Origin: CAZUVM01 sp964623885
GTDB taxonomy: Bacteria; Verrucomicrobiota; Verrucomicrobiia; Limisphaerales; UBA8199
Assembly: GCA_964623885.1 (NCBI GenBank)
Contig: CAZUVM010000189.1
Location: forward strand, 1 to 25,663
Length of the DNA: 25,663 nucleotides
Direction: 5' to 3'
Shown: positions 11,635 through 19,370 of the stretch, in pieces
Position numbering within the stretch: the first letter of the stretch is position 1
How the letters are laid out: the number at the start of each line of letters is the position of its first letter
Translations under genes and position numbers: made by a program
Notes under the pieces: model-generated
Database searches by the model: none
Seen by the model: only the letters and a program-made list of their open reading frames with translations
Told to the model about the DNA's origin: nothing

Positions 11635-12468
11635 ATGGACGAGCCGTTGCGCGTGCTAATCGTCGAAGATTCGATGGAGGATACATTTTTCATCGTGCGT
11701 GAGCTGCAGCGTGGCGGATACGCGGTAGACTTTGAGCGAGTCGAGACGCAGAAGGCGATGGAGCAGGCGCTCGACCAAAAGGAGTGGGACCTGGTCATCA
11801 GTGATTACCAAATGCCTGGTTTTGATGGTTCCGCGGCCCTGGAACTATTTCGCGCAGCCGAGCTGGATGTCCCTTTTATAATCGTTTCCGGAGTATTGGG
11901 TGAAATCCGGGCGGTGGAGATGTTGAAGTCAGGCGCGCACGACTATGTGATGAAAGACAACCTGGCTCGGTTGGCCCCGGCGACCCGGCGGGAATTGGCT
12001 GCGGCCCAGGAGCGGCGTAACCAGCGGCAGACCGAGTCGGCGAAAGCCTATCTGGCGTCCTTGGTTCAATCCTGCGAAGATGCGATTATCGGCACAACCC
12101 TGGACGGGACGATCGTGAGTTGGAACGAAGGGGCGCAAAGGCTATATGGGTATAGCGCTGGCGAAATGATCGGTTGCTCCGCCCACGCATTGGTTCCTTC
12201 ATATCATCCGGACGAGCGTGTTGAAACCGTGGATCGGATTCAGCACGGCGAGCAGATTCAAGCGTTTGAGACAGTGCGGCAACGCAAAGACGGATCGGTC
12301 ATCGACGTTTCTCTAACCATTTCGCCAATCCGTGACACACGGGGAGGGGTGGTCGGGATATCCATCGTTGCGCGGAATATTGCCAGGCGGAAGCAGGAGG
12401 AAACGGAACAGCTTTCTTTGATCCAGGAATTGACTGCGGCTTTGTCACGAGGAAACGAGCCGAGCTGA
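11635..12468 (+). CDS. Response-regulator receiver-PAS protein without an output domain
   Basis: This is a 277-residue protein. The receiver domain spans 1-125, with acidic pocket E11/D12, phospho-acceptor D57 (VISDYQMPGFDG) and conserved Lys in YVMKDNLARL. A PAS domain follows at about 140-260: LASLVQSCEDAIIGTTLDG, IVSWNEGAQRLYGYSAGEMI and FETVRQRKDGSVIDVSLTIS. A short helix (QLSLIQELTAALSRGNEPS) ends the protein. No kinase, GGDEF, EAL or DNA-binding domain is present. The final helix looks like the linker that usually leads into a further module, so the protein may be truncated or act by protein contact. The ATG at 11635 is preferred over a TTG at 11608. The sensor partner is not in the window. 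Confidence 0.85.
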   Translation: MDEPLRVLIVEDSMEDTFFIVRELQRGGYAVDFERVETQKAMEQALDQKEWDLVISDYQMPGFDGSAALELFRAAELDVPFIIVSGVLGEIRAVEMLKSGAHDYVMKDNLARLAPATRRELAAAQERRNQRQTESAKAYLASLVQSCEDAIIGTTLDGTIVSWNEGAQRLYGYSAGEMIGCSAHALVPSYHPDERVETVDRIQHGEQIQAFETVRQRKDGSVIDVSLTISPIRDTRGGVVGISIVARNIARRKQEETEQLSLIQELTAALSRGNEPS

Positions 12469-12496
12469 ACCGCCTGCGACGCTCGCAGCAGCGGTT
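12468..12496 (+). terminator. Stem-loop after the receiver-PAS gene, probable terminator
   Basis: AACCGCCTGCGA (12468-12479) pairs with TCGCAG and GCGGTT (12483-12488, 12491-12496) around a CGC loop, with a two-base bulge. It starts on the last base of the stop codon. The T-tract after it is short (TTTATT), so termination is likely but not certain. Confidence 0.55.
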
Positions 12497-12570
12497 TATT
12501 CAATAAAAAAATCCTCAAAAATCGTGTTCCGCTGGTGAACACTTTCTTCCCAGAATCGTCTCACTTATGT

Positions 12571-12978
12571 ATGAAAAAACTATTTTTACTCACTGCAATT
12601 CTGCTCGGGGCCACGATGGCCTCGCATGCCGGGGTGAGGATAGGCATCGGATTTGGGATTCCGCTGCCCGCACCGGTCGTAGCCAGCCCCCCGCCGGTGT
12701 ATTACCAGCCGCCTGCACCGGTATACCGTGCGCCCGCACCGGCATATCAAGCACCTGCGCCGGTATATAATGCGCCGGCTTATGTGGCACCGCCGGTGGT
12801 GGCAGCTCCCCCAGTTTATGCGCCAGGGCCCAGTCTCTACCTCGGGTTTAGCCCGTTTTGGGGATATGGAGGGGGTTACCACGGAGGCTGGTATCATGGA
12901 GGGTGGGGATACCATGGGGGCTGGGGACATGGCGGTGGGGGACATGGTGGTTGGGGACATCACGGTGGTCACCGGTAG
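12571..12978 (+). CDS. Small exported Pro/Ala/Tyr-rich and Gly/His/Trp-rich protein
   Basis: From the ATG at 12571 the product has 135 residues. A clear signal peptide (MKKLFLLTAILLGATMASHA) is followed by VRIGIGFGIPLPAP. Next comes a tandem section of PAPVY/RAPAPAYQ/APAPVYNAP units at about 40-80. The last 40 residues are Gly/His/Trp-rich, with repeats of YHGGW and GHGGWG ending in HHGGHR. An upstream GTG at 12535 would put 12 extra residues before the signal peptide and is less likely. The composition suggests a flexible, surface-associated or periplasmic protein whose His-rich tail could bind metal ions. No enzyme domain is visible. Confidence 0.75.
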   Translation: MKKLFLLTAILLGATMASHAGVRIGIGFGIPLPAPVVASPPPVYYQPPAPVYRAPAPAYQAPAPVYNAPAYVAPPVVAAPPVYAPGPSLYLGFSPFWGYGGGYHGGWYHGGWGYHGGWGHGGGGHGGWGHHGGHR

Positions 12979-13000
12979 GATAGTAGATTAACCGTGATTG

Positions 13001-13019
13001 GTTTCGCCATTGGCGAAAC
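13001..13019. repeat. Perfect inverted repeat downstream of the Gly/His-rich gene
   Basis: GTTTCGCC and GGCGAAAC form an 8-bp stem around a three-base loop. No T-tract follows on the plus strand. It probably helps protect or end the transcript together with the terminator just downstream. Confidence 0.6.
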
Positions 13020-13033
13020 AGAAACAGGTAAAG

Positions 13034-13064
13034 AAAGGCCGAGGCTTTGCTCTCGGCCTTTTTT
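13034..13064. terminator. Bidirectional intrinsic terminator
   Basis: AAAGGCCGAG (13034-13043) and CTCGGCCTTT (13052-13061) form a perfect 10-bp stem followed by T residues on the plus strand. On the minus strand the same stem is followed by TTTCTTT. It lies between two convergent genes, the exported Gly/His-rich protein (plus) and the HD hydrolase (minus), whose stop codon overlaps its edge. Confidence 0.85.
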
Positions 13065-13501
13065 CATTGCTGCTGCTTCAGCCGGTGCCAGGCCTTTCGA
13101 TATTTCTCCAAGCGGGCGCAATCAGCTTCTTTGACTTGCTCGAATCGCCGCGCGTCCATGTTGTCTTCCAGGTCGGCTAACTTGACTCGCCGTGCCAAAG
13201 GATTGCTGCCCGAGCGCTCGACAAACTGTTCATAAGGCTCTCCTTCGATCTTGGTCACGCAACGCAAGGCCGAAAGGATGGGTTCACCAAAACCCTCTTT
13301 GGCCAGAGCCTCAAATGTCCAATCGGTGTCCTCCACGACGTCGTGTAAAACCGCTACCGTTTTTTCGGCGACTGTTTCGAGCCGGTTCATGACGCGCAGC
13401 GGATGCAGAATATAAGGCGCGCCGTAGCGATCTTTTTGTCCTCGGTGAGCAGTCACCGCAATGCCGATGGCCTTTTCGAGTAACTCTAGATCATCAATCA
13501 C
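13064..13501 (-). CDS. Small HD-domain hydrolase related to the SpoT/MESH1 (p)ppGpp hydrolase domain
   Basis: This 145-residue protein has 'AHRGQKDRYGAPYILHPLRV' at 18-37, a close match to the Rel/Spo hydrolase pattern. Metal-binding H33 and H53/D54 (LHDVVEDTDW) are present, and 'VKLADLEDNMD' follows further on. Known relatives hydrolyse (p)ppGpp or related nucleotides. No synthetase or TGS/ACT domain is present, so it is a stand-alone hydrolase-type enzyme. The start is a GTG at 13501, and no clear Shine-Dalgarno precedes it. It could instead act on another nucleotide, because family members are only partly characterised. Confidence 0.85.
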   Translation of the reverse strand: MIDDLELLEKAIGIAVTAHRGQKDRYGAPYILHPLRVMNRLETVAEKTVAVLHDVVEDTDWTFEALAKEGFGEPILSALRCVTKIEGEPYEQFVERSGSNPLARRVKLADLEDNMDARRFEQVKEADCARLEKYRKAWHRLKQQQ

Positions 13502-13550
13502 GGAGGGAATATACGTGTCGCAACACTGACCAACAACAAGAGTACTGCGC

Positions 13551-13592
13551 GAAGGTTACCGATACCGTTAAAGAAGGTTACCGAAGGTTACT
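13551..13592. repeat. Three short direct repeats (gaaggttacc type)
   Basis: GAAGGTTACC at 13551-13560 and 13573-13582, and GAAGGTTACT at 13583-13592, lie between the divergent HD hydrolase and DUF885 peptidase genes. The last two are adjacent, and the first is 22 bp from the second. They may be regulator binding sites. Confidence 0.5.
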
Positions 13593-13714
13593 TAGCTGCT
13601 CAGGATTTGCCGGTTTAGCGAGCGGGCGGTATCTCAAACAACTTTATGCAGAATCGCGCCCACCTTTCCTTTATCATCTTTCACAGTCGAAATTGGGCGA
13701 TTAGATTGCCTGCC

Positions 13715-15328
13715 ATGAATGAATCCGGGCGTCGATTCGAGGGGTTACTTTCGCGATATTTTGAACGGTTTTTAGCTGATACGCCCATGTTTGCGGGTGC
13801 TTACGCCGGTTTGCGGTCAGGGGAGGGCAAACTGGGGCGCTTTAACCTGGAATTTCATCAGAAACGAGAGCGGGAACGGGTCAAAGCATTGCGCGGCTTA
13901 GAGGAGATTTCACCGCGAGAACTGACAAGCGAACAACAGTTGGATCGGCTGGCCTTGAATAGTCAGTTGCTGAAGGAATGCGAAGATTATGCGCGGGGCC
14001 GTTACGCGCTTGAGCCCAATGCTCCTGAGCAATTGCTGAATATCCTGCTTCACGAATTGATGCGCGGCGATGACGAGCCGGTTCGAGCGGCGGCGAATTT
14101 GCGATCCATATTGAAGGCCGCGCCTGATTTTCTAGCAGAAGCTGCCACGGCACTGCGCCAACCGGAACGGGTCTGGCTGCGCGTGATGCAGCAAACGGTG
14201 GCGGGAGCGCCGGCGTTGCTGCAGGGAGTCGAGAAGTTCCTGGCCAATCAAGGCAATCACTCAGACCGGGATGCGGCCGAAGTTAGATCGACACAGCGGG
14301 CCCTTGAACGGTACCGTGACCGAGCAAACGTGAAGTCGCCGGCGCCAAACGGTTCATTTGCAGTGGGCCGCGAGGCGCTCCAACGCAGAGTACGGGACGA
14401 ATTAGGTCTCGATTACACCTTGGGGCAGGTGGAAGCCTTGGCCTTAAGCGAGGTGGAGCGCGTCGGGAAATTGTTGAAGACGGCTTGCGCTCGTTTTGGA
14501 CGCAATCGTTCCGCCGACGAGGTGATTCAGAACGCGCGCAGCAAATGGCGGCCGGGCAAGCCGCTGCTCGAGCTGTATCAAGCGGAAACGACGCGAATTG
14601 GCAAAGGATTTCGCCTGGCCAGAGCGGTCACGTTCCCAACGGGAGACGAACTGCAAGTAAAACCGGTGCCCGAATTCTTGCGTTCGTTAATCCCAACCGC
14701 GGCTTACACGCAACCCGGCGCGTTTCAAAAGCGCCAGCGTGGCGTGTTTTGGGTGAACGACCTGAGCGTCACCAAAACAAACGAGGTGGAAAAACTGGCC
14801 GAGCAACAACAGCATTTCGGAATTCCGCTCACTTGCGCGCACGAAGCCTATCCGGGGCACCATCTCCAGTTCGTGACAGCGAACCGGCATCCGCGAAAAT
14901 GGCGACGGCTGTTTGCGCACGCAATCTTTTACGAAGGCTGGACGCTGTGGTGCGAGCAAATGCTGGTAAATCTGCGGCTGGATCGTTCGCCGTGGTTACA
15001 GGTGCAGCAGCTCCATGATGCGCTATGGCGATGCCACCGGATTCTGGTCGATTTGCGGCTTCAGACGGGGCGTTATTCTTACGAACAGGCGGTGCGGCAT
15101 ATGGAACGGAATCTAGGATTTACGCGGGCGCGCGCCGAGGCGGATGTGAACTGGTACACAGCGCAAGCGGCTGTGCCGATGGGTTATTGGCTCGGCCGTC
15201 TGGAGAATGAGCGTTTGTATCGGCGGCTGGTGCAGGGCCGTGGTTGGGCCCTGCAGAAATTCAATGATTGGTTGCTCAGTTTCGGCACGATACCTCAGGG
15301 ATGGATTGAGAAATACGGCCTCGACTGA
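13715..15328 (+). CDS. DUF885 family zinc metallopeptidase
   Basis: This is a protein of 537 residues from the ATG at 13715. The family's zinc motif HEAYPGHH lies at 376-383 (CAHEAYPGHHLQF), and the downstream 'HAIFYEGWTLWCEQM' supplies a likely glutamate ligand. Most of the rest is helical, and the C-terminal 'EADVNWYTAQAAVPMGYWLG' with 'FNDWLLSFGTIP' is also typical of DUF885. Family members are probably peptidases, though few have been tested. No signal peptide is seen from this start, so it is likely cytoplasmic. An upstream frame extension to 13646 (23 residues, containing IIFHSRNWAI) is possible but less likely. The M3 peptidase gene follows 39 bp downstream. Confidence 0.9.
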   Translation: MNESGRRFEGLLSRYFERFLADTPMFAGAYAGLRSGEGKLGRFNLEFHQKRERERVKALRGLEEISPRELTSEQQLDRLALNSQLLKECEDYARGRYALEPNAPEQLLNILLHELMRGDDEPVRAAANLRSILKAAPDFLAEAATALRQPERVWLRVMQQTVAGAPALLQGVEKFLANQGNHSDRDAAEVRSTQRALERYRDRANVKSPAPNGSFAVGREALQRRVRDELGLDYTLGQVEALALSEVERVGKLLKTACARFGRNRSADEVIQNARSKWRPGKPLLELYQAETTRIGKGFRLARAVTFPTGDELQVKPVPEFLRSLIPTAAYTQPGAFQKRQRGVFWVNDLSVTKTNEVEKLAEQQQHFGIPLTCAHEAYPGHHLQFVTANRHPRKWRRLFAHAIFYEGWTLWCEQMLVNLRLDRSPWLQVQQLHDALWRCHRILVDLRLQTGRYSYEQAVRHMERNLGFTRARAEADVNWYTAQAAVPMGYWLGRLENERLYRRLVQGRGWALQKFNDWLLSFGTIPQGWIEKYGLD

Positions 15329-15367
15329 TTGGTTTTCTTCCGAGGGGTACTACGCTATGTTCGCCCC

Positions 15368-17110
15368 ATGGATTTATTGCCGTTCAAGAGTTTGCCGCCG
15401 CACCGGCCGCGGCGGTTTGTGCCAAAGGAACTGGATTTAGGAGATTGGCCGAAGGTCGCTCCCTGGTTTGATCAACTCGAGGCCCGGGCGTCGCAGTGCG
15501 CGGTTCCGCAGGATTTGGAGAAATGGCTGCTCGATTGGAGCGAATTGAGCGCAGCACTTGATGAGGAGTCTTCCAAGCGCTACATCGCGATGACCTGTCA
15601 CACGGACAACCCTGATGCGGAGAAGGCCTATCTTCATTTCGTGGAACACATCGAGCCGCAGGTCAAACCGCGGCAGTTCAAACTGGCACAGCTTTATATA
15701 CATCACCCGGCGGGGAGTGCTATGCCGCTGACGCGTTATCAGGTGTTCGACCGGGACACCCAGGTGCTGGTTGAGTTGTTCCGTCCGGAAAGCGTTCCGC
15801 TCGAAACCAAGGAGGCCAAGCTCAGCCAGCAGTACCAAAAATTGAGCGGGTCACTTACCGTGCAGTTCAGGAGTGAGGAGAAAACCCTGGTCCAGATGGG
15901 CCGATACCTGGAAGAGCCTGACCGGGAATTGCGCAAGGAGGCTTGGCAACTGGTGGCGCAGCGGCGGTTGCAGGAGGCGGATAAATTTGAAGAGATTTTC
16001 GATCAACTCATCCAGTTGCGTCAGCAAATCGCCCGCAATGCCGGCTTTCCCAATTATCGCGACTATGCATTTCGTAAAATGGGACGGTTTGATTATACGC
16101 CTGCTGATTGCGAGCGGTTTCATGCCGCCGTTGAAACGGAGATCATACCGGTGATTCGTGAATTACAGGCGGAGCGCCGGCAGCATTTGAATGTCGAATC
16201 ATTACGGCCGTGGGATCTCGCGGTAGACCCCCTGAACCGTCCGCCTTTGCGTCCCTTTGAAAAAGTTGAAGATATGGTTGCGCACACGCAGAAGATCTTC
16301 GATCGGCTTGACCACGACCTGGCGATTGGTTTTCAGCGAATGCGGGATCTGCGCCTGCTCGATTTGGCGAATCGCAAAGGCAAAGCGCCGGGAGGATATC
16401 AATCGACCCTGGCGGAGGCACGGGTGCCGTTCATCTTCATGAATGCCGTGGGCGTGCAGCGCGACGTGGAGACGATTTTGCATGAAGCGGGACATGCGTT
16501 CCATGCCCTGGCCACTCGCGAAGAGGATCTTTACGCGTATCGCGGCGCGCCCATCGAGTTCTGCGAGGTGGCCTCAATGAGCATGGAGTTGTTGGGGAAC
16601 AAGTTTCTCGAATCCTTTTACTCAAGCCCCGAAGCCAACCGTGCGCGGCGGACGCACTTGGAAGGCATTATCGGGATCTTTCCGTGGATTGCCACGGTCG
16701 ATGCTTTTCAACACTGGATCTACACTCATTCAAACCACACTCGGGAAGAGCGGACGAAAGCATGGCTCGGGCTAATGGACCGGTTCGGCGGCGACGTAGA
16801 CTGGACCGGGTATGAAAACGCGCGGGCAAATCTATGGCACCGGCAACTGCACATCTTCATCCACGCTTTTTATTACATCGAGTATGGGATTGCCCAGCTT
16901 GGCGCTTTGCAAGTTTGGGCTAACGCACAGCGCGATCAGGACCAGGCTCTGGACGACTACAAAAGGGCGCTGGCTCTGGGTGGTTCGCGGCCGCTGCCCG
17001 AGTTGTTCCGCTCGGCGGGTTGCCGGTTCGAGTTTGGACGCGAAACAATGGGGCCGCTGATGAGCCTGGTGCGGCAAGAGCTGGCGAAGTTGCCAGTGAA
17101 GCAGGTTTAA
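15368..17110 (+). CDS. M3 family oligoendopeptidase F-like zinc metallopeptidase
   Basis: This is a protein of 580 residues from the ATG at 15368. The active site HEAGH lies at 372-376 (ETILHEAGHAFHALA) and the third zinc ligand region is GAPIEFCEVASMSMELLG at about 394-411. The C-terminal half has typical M3 features: FQHWIYTHSNHTREERTKAW, the HIFIHAFYYIEYGIAQLGALQ segment, and 'LALGGSRPLPELFRSAG'. M3 enzymes cleave short peptides in the cytoplasm. No signal peptide is visible. A GAGGGG lies about 20 nt before the ATG, a rather long distance. A TTG at 15329 would extend it by 13 residues. It probably shares a transcript with the DUF885 gene, suggesting joint peptide turnover. Confidence 0.93.
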   Translation: MDLLPFKSLPPHRPRRFVPKELDLGDWPKVAPWFDQLEARASQCAVPQDLEKWLLDWSELSAALDEESSKRYIAMTCHTDNPDAEKAYLHFVEHIEPQVKPRQFKLAQLYIHHPAGSAMPLTRYQVFDRDTQVLVELFRPESVPLETKEAKLSQQYQKLSGSLTVQFRSEEKTLVQMGRYLEEPDRELRKEAWQLVAQRRLQEADKFEEIFDQLIQLRQQIARNAGFPNYRDYAFRKMGRFDYTPADCERFHAAVETEIIPVIRELQAERRQHLNVESLRPWDLAVDPLNRPPLRPFEKVEDMVAHTQKIFDRLDHDLAIGFQRMRDLRLLDLANRKGKAPGGYQSTLAEARVPFIFMNAVGVQRDVETILHEAGHAFHALATREEDLYAYRGAPIEFCEVASMSMELLGNKFLESFYSSPEANRARRTHLEGIIGIFPWIATVDAFQHWIYTHSNHTREERTKAWLGLMDRFGGDVDWTGYENARANLWHRQLHIFIHAFYYIEYGIAQLGALQVWANAQRDQDQALDDYKRALALGGSRPLPELFRSAGCRFEFGRETMGPLMSLVRQELAKLPVKQV

Positions 17111-17146
17111 GGGAAGTCAGGCCTGGTGACGCGGATTGCCAATAGC

Positions 17147-18508
17147 CTATACCTCTATCCCGTATGCTTTGATTTTGTTGTAGAGCGTCTGCCGGCCGAT
17201 GCCGAGACGCTTGGCCGTTTCAAGCTTGTTCCCGCCGGTTTCCTTTAGCATCTGGATGATTGCGTTGCGTTCGACGCCTTCCAGCAAGGTGAAATTCGTA
17301 TCCATCGATTCTTCGCCAGCAGCCTTGCTCTTGGTGACAGAGAGATCAGCCGCGTCGACTTCCTCGCCTTCACACAACAAAACAGCGCGCTGCACCTCGT
17401 TCTGCAGTTGCCGGACATTGCCCGGCCAATCGAACACGGTGAGTCGCTCGACGGCGCCGGCGCTAAACCCCTTGATACCGCGATTGGCCTGTGCAGCGAA
17501 ACGTTTCAGGAACGCATTGGCGAGAGGCATGATGTCCTCGCGGCGTTCGCGCAACGGCGCCAGGTGATCAGAGATCGCGCTGATGCGATAGTAGAGGTCC
17601 TCGCGCAATTTGCCGTCCTTGATGGCTTCCTCGGGCCGGCGGTTCGTAGCCGCCACAATGCGGCAATTGGTTTTATAGGCGGTTTTGCCGCCGACAGGCC
17701 GCACTTCCTGATCCTGTAGAACGCGGAGCAGCTTGCTCTGGGTGTCCACCGGCATTTCGGAGATCTCATCGAGGAAGAGCGTGCCGCCTTCGGCCTGGCG
17801 GAACAGCCCCTCGCGGTCGCTGTGCGCGCCGGTAAAAGCACCTTTGACCGAGCCGAACAGCTCGCTTTCGATCAGTTCACGGGGCAGGGCGGCGCAATTT
17901 ATTTTGATGATGCGGCCTTTGCTGCGCGGACTGAAGGCATGGATAAGATCAGCGATGACTTCTTTGCCGGAGCCGCTTTCGCCAGTGACCAGTACAGTAA
18001 CATCACTAGGCGCAATGCGTTCGACGGTGCGAACGACTTCGCGCATGGAGGCGCTTTGGAAAATCGGCGAGGAAGTGCCGCTCATGGTCTCAAGGGCGCG
18101 GCGCAGCAAGCTCGTTTCCTCCATCTGACGCCGGTGTTCCATGGCATTGCCGACGTCCGCGAGCAGCTTGGCGACTTCGAACTCGGCGGATTTGCGCAGG
18201 AAATTGAATGCGCCGCGTTTGGTGGCCTCGACGGCCCAGGAGACGGCCTCGTCATCACTGGGTGCACCGGTCAGGACGATGACTTCAGTTTCCGGCCAGC
18301 GCTTTTTGATGCTGGGGAGCAGCTCGAGGCCATTGGCATCGGGCAGCTTGACGTCCAGCAGCATGACGTCGGGTTGCTCGCTCCCGTAGGCTTTTTGGAG
18401 CGCCGCCTCGCTATCGGCTACGCTCACCTGGTAGTCGCCGTTGAGGGCATGCTCGATGAGATCGCGCATGCCTTTTTCGTCATCTACAACCAGAACTTTG
18501 CCCTTCAT
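17147..18508 (-). CDS. NtrC-type sigma-54-dependent response regulator
   Basis: This is a 453-residue protein. The receiver domain (1-120) has D9/D10 and phospho-acceptor D52 (VMLLDVKLPDANG). The AAA+ domain has Walker A GESGSGKE, the sigma-54 contact loop KGAFTGA, Walker B GGTLFLDEI, and the sensor segment RIVAATNR. A Fis-type helix-turn-helix ends the protein (NKLETAKRLGIGRQTLYNKI). It is therefore a complete activator of sigma-54 promoters. The ATG at 18508 overlaps the stop of the upstream amidotransferase gene as ATGA (18505-18508), so translation is probably coupled. A longer frame up to 18622 is only the overlapping reading frame. No histidine kinase is adjacent, and the target genes are unknown. 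Confidence 0.95.
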   Translation of the reverse strand: MKGKVLVVDDEKGMRDLIEHALNGDYQVSVADSEAALQKAYGSEQPDVMLLDVKLPDANGLELLPSIKKRWPETEVIVLTGAPSDDEAVSWAVEATKRGAFNFLRKSAEFEVAKLLADVGNAMEHRRQMEETSLLRRALETMSGTSSPIFQSASMREVVRTVERIAPSDVTVLVTGESGSGKEVIADLIHAFSPRSKGRIIKINCAALPRELIESELFGSVKGAFTGAHSDREGLFRQAEGGTLFLDEISEMPVDTQSKLLRVLQDQEVRPVGGKTAYKTNCRIVAATNRRPEEAIKDGKLREDLYYRISAISDHLAPLRERREDIMPLANAFLKRFAAQANRGIKGFSAGAVERLTVFDWPGNVRQLQNEVQRAVLLCEGEEVDAADLSVTKSKAAGEESMDTNFTLLEGVERNAIIQMLKETGGNKLETAKRLGIGRQTLYNKIKAYGIEV

Positions 18509-19281
18509 AAATCGTCGTCGTGATTCAACTGGCAGGCGCGGGTGAAAGCCCGGAATATGGCCTGGTGCGCCGAGTAACGGTCGGCCAGGCGTTCCGGGTG
18601 AAACTGCACGCTTAACAACCAAGGCAGGCCTCGTGCTGCGCCTGGCTTCAGTTCCAGGCCCTCAACCACCCCATCCTGACTCGTAGCGGTGACGCGCAAC
18701 GGCTCGGCCACTCGCCCGACGGCCTGGTGATGCGTGCTGTTGACACCCAGTGTCTGCTTGGCGGTTATCTTGGCCAGTATCGAACCCGGTGTCAATCGCA
18801 CTTCGTGCACGATTTCGCTGCGTTTATCCATGCGCCTATGGCCCAAAGCCCCAGGCATTTGAGTTGGTATATCGGCGATGAGCGTGCCGCCGAGAGCAAC
18901 GTTGAGGATCTGATGGCCGCGGCAGATCGCCAGGAGCGGTTTGCGCTGCCGGAATGCCTCATCGATTACCAGCAATTCGCGGAAATCGCGTCCGCCGCTG
19001 TCCGGCGTGACACTGACCGTTTTGCTGAGCTTCGCTGGGAGGGGCTTACCATAAAGCCGCGGGTCTACGTCGTCACCACCGGTTAGAAGCACACCATCGC
19101 TGCGGCGGACCATTTCAGCAATGCTCTCGCGGGATGTGGCCGCCGGCATCGTCAACGGCAATGCTCCAGCGTCCAGCAATGCGCGTTGGTAATTAGCAGA
19201 GAGGCTGATTGATAAGTCGCTGAATTCCTTGCCTTTGGTCTCGATGTCAGGCGAGACCAGGATCAGCGGAGGTTGGTTCAT
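18505..19281 (-). CDS. Peptidase C26 / gamma-glutamyl-GABA hydrolase-like class-I glutamine amidotransferase
   Basis: This is a 258-residue protein. The nucleophile elbow is LLAICRGHQILNVALGG with Cys120, and the other triad residues are His228 and Glu230 in VQFHPE. The oxyanion region GVLLTGGDDVDPRLYG is also present. These match the C26 family that includes PuuD, which cleaves the gamma-glutamyl bond of gamma-glutamyl-GABA in putrescine breakdown. No other puu gene lies nearby, so the substrate is open. Its stop codon overlaps the start of the sigma-54 regulator, an unusual partnership that suggests co-regulation with a nitrogen or polyamine response (inference). Confidence 0.92.
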   Translation of the reverse strand: MNQPPLILVSPDIETKGKEFSDLSISLSANYQRALLDAGALPLTMPAATSRESIAEMVRRSDGVLLTGGDDVDPRLYGKPLPAKLSKTVSVTPDSGGRDFRELLVIDEAFRQRKPLLAICRGHQILNVALGGTLIADIPTQMPGALGHRRMDKRSEIVHEVRLTPGSILAKITAKQTLGVNSTHHQAVGRVAEPLRVTATSQDGVVEGLELKPGAARGLPWLLSVQFHPERLADRYSAHQAIFRAFTRACQLNHDDDL

Positions 19282-19335
19282 GCGCCGGCAGACTATGGGA
19301 GCAAAGCGATGGTGTCAGTAAAAACTGCGCCGCGC

Positions 19336-19370
19336 CTCACGTCACGCATCACGTTTCACGTCTGCGTCCG
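19336..19370. repeat. Short heptamer-type array (CACG every 7 bp)
   Basis: On the plus strand the units CTCACGT, CACGCAT, CACGTTT and CACGTCT follow one another at a 7-bp period, ending in GCGTCCG. The array covers the last codons and the stop of the 93-residue gene. A second array of the same period but different sequence lies near 25174. Confidence 0.5.

Noticed and set aside
17111..17146. Terminator between the convergent M3 peptidase and sigma-54 regulator genes
   Set aside because: I looked for a hairpin with a T-tract in this 36-bp gap and saw none.
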